This document shows, one piece after another, positions 57,280 through 64,000 of a DNA stretch of 64,000 nucleotides (its first letter is position 1; the number at the start of each line of letters is the position of its first letter). The notes below the pieces were generated by a model. The model was not told where the DNA came from. It ran no database searches and worked only from the letters and a program-made list of their open reading frames with translations. The stretch lies in NCBI GenBank assembly GCA_003142375.1, contig PLME01000024.1, forward strand, positions 1 through 64,000, read 5' to 3'. The translations under genes were made by a program, and so were the position numbers. This stretch comes from Dehalococcoidia bacterium. Lineage in GTDB: Bacteria; Chloroflexota; Dehalococcoidia; GIF9; UBA5629.

Positions 57280-57645
57280 ATGGACCCGGAGGTGAGTCCT
57301 ATCTCACAGCATATTATTGAAAAGCTCAACCAGGCCACGCAGTTAAATGCGGAAGAGCATGCCAGTTTCTGGACAGGCAAATCACCCTGCTGGGAAATGT
57401 GCCACTGCCCGGCCATGATAAGGGAGGAGTGCCCGTCTCCAAAATATCTATTTTTGCCATGTTGGCAAATAGAGGGCACCTATTGTAAGCTCGATGATTA
57501 TGGCGAGTCTGGAATTGACACCAGCATCTGTGAAGTGTGCAGGGTCTATAAAAAGTACGGAAATAATGAGCCTATCACGCTTAAACTTTTCGGCAGGGGT
57601 CTGGATACTTCTTTAAAGTCGTTGGAGAAGGCGGCGGGACGTTGA
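57280..57645 (+). CDS. two-CW-domain Cys-rich protein
   Basis: A 121-aa soluble protein. Two Cys-Trp motifs (PCWEMCHCP at about 37 and LPCWQIEGTYC at about 62) and a final CEVCRVYKKYG mark a small family known as two-CW proteins, found in anaerobes, often with chemoreceptor-like domains. Eight Cys suggest a metal or FeS site. Its function is not known. The ATG has no standard ribosome site; a terminator-like hairpin follows. Confidence 0.7.
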   Translation: MDPEVSPISQHIIEKLNQATQLNAEEHASFWTGKSPCWEMCHCPAMIREECPSPKYLFLPCWQIEGTYCKLDDYGESGIDTSICEVCRVYKKYGNNEPITLKLFGRGLDTSLKSLEKAAGR

Positions 57646-57704
57646 CTGCGTATCTAAAAAAGATTAGAATCAATATTTGGTCGGGTCAATTATCATGTTA
57701 TCTC

Positions 57705-57742
57705 AAAAGGGGAATAGTGTTGAGAGACGTTATTCCCCTTTT
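57705..57742 (+). terminator. hairpin between the two-CW gene and the hydrogenase operon
   Basis: A 12-bp stem (AAAAGGGGAATA at 57705-57716 and its complement at 57731-57742) with a 14-base loop, followed by a short T run. It ends the two-CW transcript or acts as an attenuator before the NuoE-like gene, which starts 32 bases later. Confidence 0.6.
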
Positions 57743-57774
57743 TGATGTATATAGCCTGAGTTAGGAGGATTTTT

Positions 57775-58287
57775 ATGGCAAAACAAAAATCAGCCCCAGT
57801 TCCTATTTCCGACACCGGTAGAGGCTTCGCAGGCAAGGCATTCCAACGCATCCAGGGTATCATAGACGATACAGGCGGCCAGGCCGGTGCTCCGATCCGT
57901 GTTTTGCAGCAGGCACAGGGCATCATTGGTTACCTGCCCCCTACCGTGTTAAAGACCATCTCGAGGGACCTGAAAATACCCCTGGCTGAGCTACACGGAG
58001 TCGTAACCTTCTACAGTTTCTTCACCATGCAGCCCAAGGGCAGGCACGTTATACAGGTTTGCCTGGGTACAGCTTGCTACGTGAGGGGCGGTCAGGACAT
58101 TCTCGATCTTATGAAAAAGGATTTCGGACTTGAGCCGGAGGGAATCACCCCGGACGGGAGGTTCTCTCTCGAAATAGTCCGCTGCCTCGGCTGCTGCGGC
58201 CTGGCTCCCGTGATTGCCATTGGCGACGATATACATCGCAAGGTCAAACCCGGCCAGATAAAAGATATCCTGAGTATGTACCATTAG
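57775..58287 (+). CDS. hoxE: NuoE/HoxE-like [2Fe-2S] subunit
   Basis: A 170-aa thioredoxin-fold subunit with the [2Fe-2S] ligands C96, C101, C137 and C141 (CLGTAC, CLGCCGLAP). It is the first gene of a Hox/Nuo-type NAD(P)-linked hydrogenase operon and passes electrons between the NuoF-like flavin and the rest of the diaphorase. GGAGG precedes the ATG by seven bases. It could also be called a HydC or HndA homologue. Confidence 0.92.
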   Translation: MAKQKSAPVPISDTGRGFAGKAFQRIQGIIDDTGGQAGAPIRVLQQAQGIIGYLPPTVLKTISRDLKIPLAELHGVVTFYSFFTMQPKGRHVIQVCLGTACYVRGGQDILDLMKKDFGLEPEGITPDGRFSLEIVRCLGCCGLAPVIAIGDDIHRKVKPGQIKDILSMYH

Positions 58288-58299
58288 GAGGTAAATGAA

Positions 58300-61200
58300 G
58301 TGCCCAAGATAACCTCTATTGAAGAGTTAACTAAAGTAAAAAAAACAGTCGAGCCCCGGCTAAAAATTCGCGAGGATGCGAATTTCAGTCATTTCAAAGC
58401 CACCCCCGAGATCTGCATTCAGCAGTGCAGGGGTATGGGCTGCACCGCTGCCGGCGGCGATAAGGTTACAGAGTTATTTGAAGACCTCATTAAGAAGAAG
58501 GGCCTTGATAGCAAGATAAATATCGTCAGGACAGGCTGCCTCGGCCCCTGCGAAATGGGCCCCACAGTCATCGTCAATCCCGGCGATATACTCTACGTGA
58601 GGGTCAAACCCGAAGACGTACAGGAAATATTTGATAAGCACATCATGCAAGGCGAAGTGGTTGAAAGGCTGGTCTATCACGATCCCACTACTAACAAAGC
58701 CGTACCCGAGCGCCTTAAGATCAACTTCCTGGCCGACCAGGAGTTCCGCATCCTGCATAATAACGGCATCATCGACCCCTGGAATATCGAAGAGTACATA
58801 GCTCGCGGCGGTTACGAAGCCCTGGCTAAAGCCCTCTACAAAATGAAGCCCGACGATATCCTGGAAGAGGTCAAGAAATCAGGCCTGCGCGGCAGAGGCG
58901 GCGCAGGCTTCCCAACAGCTACCAAATGGGGCTTTCTGAAGAGCTCGCCCGGCACTGTTAAATACCTGGTTTGCAACGGCGACGAGGGCGACCCCGGCGC
59001 ATATATGAACCGTGCCGTGCTGGAAGGCAATCCCCACTCTATCATCGAAGGCATGGCGCTGGGCGCCTATGCCGTCGGCAATGTCAAGCAGGGATTCGCC
59101 TATATACGTGCCGAATATCCTCTGGCCATCGAGACCCTGAGCGCGGCTATCGCACAGGCACGTGACTATGGCCTGCTCGGCAAGAACATCCTCGGCACTG
59201 ATTTTGAATTCAACCTGGATATCTTCCCCGGCGCCGGCGCTTTCGTCTGCGGCGAGGAAACAGCCCTGCTAATCTCCATCGAAGGCAAACGCGGCATGCC
59301 CAGGCAAAGGCCACCCTTCCCCTCCGACAAAGGCCTTTTCGGCAAGCCCACCGTTATCAATAACGTTGAGACCTGGTCGATCATCCCGCGAATTATTCGC
59401 GAGGGTTCCGACTGGTTCGCCAGTGTAGGCAGCGAGAAGAGCAAGGGCACCAAGTCATTCAGTCTGGTAGGCAAAGTTAACAACGTAGGGCTGGTAGAAG
59501 TCCCGCTGGGCACCAGCCTCGGCAAAATAGTATTCGACATCGGCGGCGGCGTCCCCAATGGTAAGAAATATAAGGCCACCCAGATGGGCGGCCCCTCGGG
59601 TGGTGTTATCCCCATCGAGCACATCAACGTCCCGGTCGACTATGAGTCGGTAACGGCTCTGGGCGCTATCATGGGATCAGGCGGCCTCGTAGTTATGGAC
59701 GAGGACAACTGCATGGTTGATATCGCCAAGATGTTCCTGGGCTTCACGAGAGACGAGTCCTGCGGCAAATGCGTGCCCTGCCGTGCCGGCATCCCCAAGC
59801 TGCTGGCCATATTGAACAATGTCACCAACGGCACGGCTACACTGCAAGACATTGATACACTGCAGGAGCTGGGGGAGATGATACAGAATGCATCGATATG
59901 CGGCCTGGGCCAGACAGCTCCCAATCCGGCAATCTCCACCATCCGGCACTTCCGTGAAGAGTATGAATCACACATCATCGATAAGAAATGCCCGGCTTCA
60001 CTGTGCCAGGCTTTGTTCAAAGCTCCCTGCCAGCACACGTGCCCGGTAGGATTGAACGTGTACGGTTACATAGCCTTAATCAAGGAAGGCAGGCCGGCAG
60101 ATGCTTACAAGCTCATGAGCCAGAGGCTGCCGTTGCCGATGACAGTCGGCAGGGTTTGCCCGCATCCCTGCGAAAGCAAATGCCGCAGGGGGCAGGTTGA
60201 TGAGCCTATCTCTATCAGGCATCTCAAGAGGTATGCGGCCGATTTTGCATACGAGCATAACCTTTCATATATACCTGAGATCAAAGGCAATAAAGCCGAA
60301 AAGGTGGCCGTCATAGGCGCAGGCCCCGCCGGTCTATCGGCAGCCTGGGACCTGGCAGTCGAAGGCTACAAGGTAACTATCTTCGAATCCTTGCCCGTAG
60401 CAGGCGGTATGCTTGCAGTGGGTATCCCCGAATACAGATTGCCCAAGGATATCCTAAATAAAGAAATCGACAATATCAAAAAACTGGGCATTGAGATTAA
60501 GCTTAATACTCCGGTTAATGATATCGATGCTCTATTCAAGGACGGATTCAAGGCCGTTTTCGTAGGTATTGGCGCTCACAAAGGCGACAAAATGGGCATC
60601 CCCGGCGAGGACCTTGCCGGTGTCTACGATGCCATTGATTTCCTGAGGAATATCAACCTCGGCAAGCCAGTCGAGGTCGGCAAGAAAGTGGCCGTGGTCG
60701 GCGGCGGCAACTCCGCCATTGATGCAGCCCGCGTTGCGATCCGCAAGGGCGCCCAGGAAGTACATATCGTATACCGTAGGGAGAAAGTGGATATGCCCGC
60801 TGAAGCAGAAGAAATTGCTGCTGCAGAGGAAGAAGGAATCAAACTGCATGTCCTGGCAGCCCCGGTCAAGGTGATCGGCAAGGACGGCAAGGTCGCCGCC
60901 ATCGAGTGCTCCAGAATGGCGCTGGGCGATTTTGACAAGAGCGGACGGCGCTCACCCAAACCCATTCAGGGTTCTGAATTCACCATTGAGGTAGATATGC
61001 TTATAGAGGCCATTGGCCAGAGGCCGGATACCTCTTCAATGAAACTCGGCGCTGCTAAGATCGGAAAGGGCGGCAGACTGGTTGCCGACAAGAGGACCCT
61101 TGCTACTGAGCAGAAGGGTGTTTTCGTAGGCGGCGACGCCTTCACCGGCCCCTGGACGGTTATTGAAGCCATAGCTTCCGGCCAGAGGGCAGCTTCATCG

Positions 61201-61440
61201 ATCAAGAGATACCTGAACGGCAAGGACCTGGGGCCAAGAGTGGACCGTCAAGACCCTGAAACCATCGATTACAACCACATTCCTCCCACCGACGAAGAGA
61301 CGAGTGAAAGGTCCAGGGTTAAACTTTCAGAGATCCCTCTGCCCGAAAGGAAGTCTTCCTTTAAAGAATGCATCGTCAACTATAACGCCAAGCAAGCTAA
61401 AGAAGAATGCAGCAGATGCCTGAGATGCGATATTGGATAG
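58300..61440 (+). CDS. NuoF-like diaphorase fused to a GltD/NfnB-like NAD(P) oxidoreductase
   Basis: A 1046-aa fusion. Residues 30-120: a thioredoxin-like [2Fe-2S] domain (C39, C43 or C48, C80, C84). Residues 180-470: the NuoF core with FMN/NADH motif GLRGRGGAGFPTATKW (195-210), CNGDEGDPGAY (225) and SLBB. Then the N3-type cluster C488, C491, C494, C534. Residues 570-1000: a GltD-like unit with its own cluster (C577, C581, C620, C624, C628), FAD motif GAGPAG (673-678) and a second Rossmann VVGGGNSAIDAARVA. The C-terminus ends with SRCLRCDIG. It starts at GTG behind AGGAGG. It probably handles both NADH and NADPH in the hydrogenase. Confidence 0.92.
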   Translation: MPKITSIEELTKVKKTVEPRLKIREDANFSHFKATPEICIQQCRGMGCTAAGGDKVTELFEDLIKKKGLDSKINIVRTGCLGPCEMGPTVIVNPGDILYVRVKPEDVQEIFDKHIMQGEVVERLVYHDPTTNKAVPERLKINFLADQEFRILHNNGIIDPWNIEEYIARGGYEALAKALYKMKPDDILEEVKKSGLRGRGGAGFPTATKWGFLKSSPGTVKYLVCNGDEGDPGAYMNRAVLEGNPHSIIEGMALGAYAVGNVKQGFAYIRAEYPLAIETLSAAIAQARDYGLLGKNILGTDFEFNLDIFPGAGAFVCGEETALLISIEGKRGMPRQRPPFPSDKGLFGKPTVINNVETWSIIPRIIREGSDWFASVGSEKSKGTKSFSLVGKVNNVGLVEVPLGTSLGKIVFDIGGGVPNGKKYKATQMGGPSGGVIPIEHINVPVDYESVTALGAIMGSGGLVVMDEDNCMVDIAKMFLGFTRDESCGKCVPCRAGIPKLLAILNNVTNGTATLQDIDTLQELGEMIQNASICGLGQTAPNPAISTIRHFREEYESHIIDKKCPASLCQALFKAPCQHTCPVGLNVYGYIALIKEGRPADAYKLMSQRLPLPMTVGRVCPHPCESKCRRGQVDEPISIRHLKRYAADFAYEHNLSYIPEIKGNKAEKVAVIGAGPAGLSAAWDLAVEGYKVTIFESLPVAGGMLAVGIPEYRLPKDILNKEIDNIKKLGIEIKLNTPVNDIDALFKDGFKAVFVGIGAHKGDKMGIPGEDLAGVYDAIDFLRNINLGKPVEVGKKVAVVGGGNSAIDAARVAIRKGAQEVHIVYRREKVDMPAEAEEIAAAEEEGIKLHVLAAPVKVIGKDGKVAAIECSRMALGDFDKSGRRSPKPIQGSEFTIEVDMLIEAIGQRPDTSSMKLGAAKIGKGGRLVADKRTLATEQKGVFVGGDAFTGPWTVIEAIASGQRAASSIKRYLNGKDLGPRVDRQDPETIDYNHIPPTDEETSERSRVKLSEIPLPERKSSFKECIVNYNAKQAKEECSRCLRCDIG

Positions 61441-61452
61441 GAGATAAGGCAA

Positions 61453-63405
61453 ATGAGTGAAATAACATTAACTATCAACGGGAAACAGGTCAAGGGTAAA
61501 CAGGGCGATACCGTTCTGGCGGTGTGCGAGGCCAACGGCGTCAAACTGCCAACTCTATGCCACTATAAAGGCTTGACCGATGTCGGCGCTTGCAGGCTTT
61601 GCCTGGTCGAAATTGAAAAAGAGAGAAAACCGGTGCCGGCTTGTCTTTATCCGGCCCGTGACGGCATTGTAGTCGTAACCAGCAACGAAAAACTTGAGAA
61701 ATACAGGCGTTTAGTTCTGGAACTATTATTCACCGAGCGCAACCACCTTTGCGCTTACTGCGTAGCCAGCGGCGACTGCGAGTTGCAGAGCCTTGCTTAT
61801 ACCTACCAGATGGATAATGCCAGGTATCAGTATTCCTGGCCCAATGTAATCGTAGATTCTTCTCATCCCTACGTGGTGCTTGACCATAATCGCTGCATTT
61901 TGTGCGGTCGCTGCATCAGGACCTGTGACGAGATCACAGGCGCCCATGCTCTGGATTTCGGCAAGCGTGGCTGGAAGACTACCGTTTCCGCAGATATAAA
62001 CCAGCCCCTTGGCGAATCATCCTGCATATCCTGCGGCGGATGCTTCCAGGCCTGTCCGACGGGCGCTATCTTCTCTAAAGGCAGCGCTTACAAAGGAAGG
62101 CCCGACGAGTGCACAGTTGTGGAATCGTCATGCGCCATTTGCGGCATTGGCTGCGAGGTCAAAGGCCTGGTCAAAAACAATAGGCTGGTCAGAATCGACA
62201 GCCCCGATATGTCCAGGGAGCGCGGCCTGCTGTGCGATATGGGCAGATTTGAGCCGCTCTACAAGCCGGCTGAAAGGGTAACTACCCCCATGAAACGCGA
62301 TGCCAAGGGCCAGCTTGCAAGCTGCTCTTACGAAGAGGCCTTCGGAGCTATCGCCAAAAAGCTCGGCGGCATGGACAGCGTAGCCGCCCTCGCTTCCGGA
62401 AAGGCCAGCACTGAAGCACTTAAAGCTTTTGCCGACCTCAATAAAGCTCTGGGAACCAAATTGGTCGACACACTTGACGGCGACGATTTCCGGACGATAT
62501 CGCAAGGCATCGCCAAATTTGACAGTAAAGCCGGCCTTAAAATAGAGGCGACTCTCGAAGATATCCTTTCGGCTGATGCCATCTTGATAATCGGTGCTCA
62601 TCCTGTAAAGACCCATCCTGTGATTGGGTCCTATGTCATGCGCGCAGCCTCCAAGAACAAGGCACAACTGGTTGTGCTAGACCCGCTGCGCAATCCTTTC
62701 ACCTTCCGCGCCAGTGTCTGGCTGAGGCCTCCCGAAGGTAAAAAGGGCCTTGCCATCAAAGCGCTTGGCAATGCCATCCTTGACCACGGGAAAGTAGCCG
62801 GCGATAAAACTAAATTCTCTGCAGAATTCAAGGAAGTCGAAGCCAGGAAGGCCGCCAAGACCCTGGGTATCGATGTCAATGATATTTATAAGGCGGCCGA
62901 GGTTTTGGCCGAATCTAAAAACAGCGTTATCATTTACGGTAGCGGAATATTGCAGTTCAAGGACGCCGACATGGTAGCCACCATCCTGAATCTGGCCGGC
63001 CTGATCAGCAGCAAACCCAAGGTCATCTCACTGAAACGTTACGGTAACAGCCGCGGGGCTTGGGAACTAGGGATAAGTAATTCTAAGAGCTCTGTGACAA
63101 GCGAACTGACCAAGGGAAAAATTAAGGGGCTTTACCTGTTGCTTGCCGATGATCTGGCTGATTCTCAAGCGCTAGCAGATTCAATGAAAGGAATCAACTT
63201 TGCGGTAGTTCAGGCCAGCTACCTGTCACCGGTCACTGCCAAGGCCGATGTAGTACTTCCCTCACTTCTGTGGACTGAGTCGAAAGGCAGCTATACAACC
63301 CTAGATGGTATCAGCAAATCGACGGCCCCCATGATTAAAGGCCCGGCCGGCATTAAGAGTGACGCCGATACCCTTAAGGGGATCGTCAAACATCTGGAAA
63401 AATAA
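61453..63405 (+). CDS. NuoG/HoxU-like subunit with degenerate molybdopterin domain
   Basis: A 650-aa iron-sulfur subunit. The N-terminal part has the [2Fe-2S] set C36, C47, C50, C64, then a His-Cys cluster (H98, C100?, C103, C109), two [4Fe-4S] motifs (C148, C151, C154, C158 and C191, C194, C197, C201), and a CAICGIGC cluster near 227-234. The rest is a molybdopterin-oxidoreductase fold as in NuoG, with no sign of a Mo ligand, so it is structural. HoxU of soluble hydrogenases lacks this C-terminal part; here the subunit is NuoG-like. It joins the flavin subunits to the hydrogenase. Confidence 0.9.
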   Translation: MSEITLTINGKQVKGKQGDTVLAVCEANGVKLPTLCHYKGLTDVGACRLCLVEIEKERKPVPACLYPARDGIVVVTSNEKLEKYRRLVLELLFTERNHLCAYCVASGDCELQSLAYTYQMDNARYQYSWPNVIVDSSHPYVVLDHNRCILCGRCIRTCDEITGAHALDFGKRGWKTTVSADINQPLGESSCISCGGCFQACPTGAIFSKGSAYKGRPDECTVVESSCAICGIGCEVKGLVKNNRLVRIDSPDMSRERGLLCDMGRFEPLYKPAERVTTPMKRDAKGQLASCSYEEAFGAIAKKLGGMDSVAALASGKASTEALKAFADLNKALGTKLVDTLDGDDFRTISQGIAKFDSKAGLKIEATLEDILSADAILIIGAHPVKTHPVIGSYVMRAASKNKAQLVVLDPLRNPFTFRASVWLRPPEGKKGLAIKALGNAILDHGKVAGDKTKFSAEFKEVEARKAAKTLGIDVNDIYKAAEVLAESKNSVIIYGSGILQFKDADMVATILNLAGLISSKPKVISLKRYGNSRGAWELGISNSKSSVTSELTKGKIKGLYLLLADDLADSQALADSMKGINFAVVQASYLSPVTAKADVVLPSLLWTESKGSYTTLDGISKSTAPMIKGPAGIKSDADTLKGIVKHLEK

Positions 63406-63425
63406 CGCCCGTAAGGAGTGAACAA

Positions 63426-63962
63426 ATGGCAAAAGTAAAGGTAGCTACTGTCTGGTTGGAAGCATGCTCAGGATGTCACATGTCATTCCTGGACATAGAT
63501 GAATTTATTATCGATGTATCCAAGCTGGTTGAGTTTCACAGGAGCCCTATAACTGATATTAAGACATTCACTCCAGTTGACGTGGGCATAGTCGAAGGTT
63601 CAGTCGGCAATGAAGAAGAGAAAGAGATCATCGAGGAACTGCGCCACAACTGCAAGATATTAATGGCCTGGGGCGATTGCGCCTGCTTTGGCGGTGTCTG
63701 CGCTATGCGCAGTTCGCTAAATAAGGATGACGTGCTGAGGTGCGGCTATATCGAGACAGCCAGCACCTACAAGGGAAAGATCCCTCAGTCACCCGGTGTG
63801 CCGGCCCTTCTGGATAAGGTCTATCCGGCCAATCAAATAGTTAAAGTCGATTGCTACATTCCCGGTTGTCCTCCGGAGCCTGAGGCAATTAAATACGGCC
63901 TTACCGAATTGCTGGCGGGCAGGATCCCGGTACTTCCCAGCAATATAATGCGCTTTGATTAA
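63426..63962 (+). CDS. hoxY: NiFe hydrogenase small subunit (HoxY/group 3 type)
   Basis: A 178-aa small subunit of the soluble group 3 type, without the twin-arginine signal and extra clusters of membrane hydrogenases. The proximal [4Fe-4S] ligands are visible: C14 and C17 in EACSGCHMS, then WGDCACFG and the conserved GCPPEPE. AAGGAG precedes the ATG. It follows the NuoG-like gene by twenty bases, and HypA/HypB in the window would mature its partner. Confidence 0.95.
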   Translation: MAKVKVATVWLEACSGCHMSFLDIDEFIIDVSKLVEFHRSPITDIKTFTPVDVGIVEGSVGNEEEKEIIEELRHNCKILMAWGDCACFGGVCAMRSSLNKDDVLRCGYIETASTYKGKIPQSPGVPALLDKVYPANQIVKVDCYIPGCPPEPEAIKYGLTELLAGRIPVLPSNIMRFD

Positions 63963-63974
63963 TGAGGTGAAAAA

Positions 63975-64000
63975 ATGGCGAGCAAAATAATTGAAATTAA
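63975..64000 (+). CDS. start of the NiFe hydrogenase large subunit, cut by the window edge
   Basis: An ATG with GAGGTG about seven bases upstream opens a frame MASKIIEI that runs off the right edge. Position after the small subunit and the sequence style make it the large subunit (HoxH/MvhA type). Only eight codons are seen, so the family call rests on context. Confidence 0.6.

Overview
The window looks like a chromosomal segment of an uncultured anaerobic bacterium, most plausibly a member of the Chloroflexota close to Dehalococcoidia. That placement is inference. It rests on the gene content: ferredoxin-linked 2-oxoacid oxidoreductase, heterodisulfide-reductase-like proteins, a Hox-type NiFe hydrogenase, an ADP-forming acyl-CoA synthetase subunit, a two-CW protein and many lipoproteins. 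No rRNA gene was seen to settle it. No tRNA, CRISPR array, prophage, insertion sequence or replication origin was seen either. Coding density is high, and operons are tight with short overlaps.

Layout. 0-11.4 kb: a small lipoprotein, an RNB exoribonuclease with a probably leaderless promoter, a zinc-ribbon membrane protein, a SemiSWEET, a surface protein with a duplicated domain, a feoB/DtxR-FeoA-FeoA iron operon under a perfect 32-bp palindrome, three lipoproteins (one a GH18 hydrolase), a ferritin-like protein and a [3Fe-4S]-type ferredoxin. 11.4-16.99 kb: a 58-aa Lys/Ala/Pro-rich histone H1-like protein, a DUF1648-type membrane protein, an acyl-CoA synthetase alpha subunit paired with a PAS-only protein, and a 3beta-HSD-like reductase paired with a steroid 5-alpha-reductase-like membrane enzyme. 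17-25.7 kb: hemW-lepA, then ppsA, pfkA and glucan phosphorylase (central carbon and glycogen). 25.86-26.87 kb: hypB-hypA for nickel insertion into hydrogenase.

26.9-37.4 kb is the most striking block. It is one minus-strand operon running korD-korA-korB-korC, then a 1124-aa flavin/FeS mosaic, mvhD, an HdrC-HdrB fusion and an HdrA-MvhD fusion. It looks like a 2-oxoacid:ferredoxin oxidoreductase built together with a bacterial Hdr-type, possibly electron-bifurcating module. 37.5-45.8 kb holds a metallo-beta-lactamase-fold hydrolase, a fused 2H-phosphoesterase/metallophosphoesterase, a flavodoxin-fold reductase, a frameshifted PAS/HD-GYP sensor and uvrA. 45.9-52.5 kb is an acetate/CoA region: a SatP-type acetate transporter, acetyl-CoA synthetase, an AI-2E-family membrane protein, two small envelope proteins and a CoA-transferase with a C-terminal GNAT domain. 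52.6-57.6 kb holds a lipoprotein with an Ala/Pro linker, a tandem receiver protein, a NarL-type two-component system and a two-CW protein.

57.8-64 kb is a plus-strand Hox-type hydrogenase operon cut by the right edge: a NuoE-like subunit, a NuoF-GltD fusion, a NuoG-like subunit, the hydrogenase small subunit and the first codons of the presumed large subunit. The GltD-like module fused to NuoF is clearly related to the one inside the 1124-aa Kor-Hdr protein, so the same flavin/FeS unit appears to be plugged into two redox complexes of this organism. The overall picture is an anaerobe that balances ferredoxin, NAD(P)H and H2 during growth on organic acids, acetate and stored glucan.
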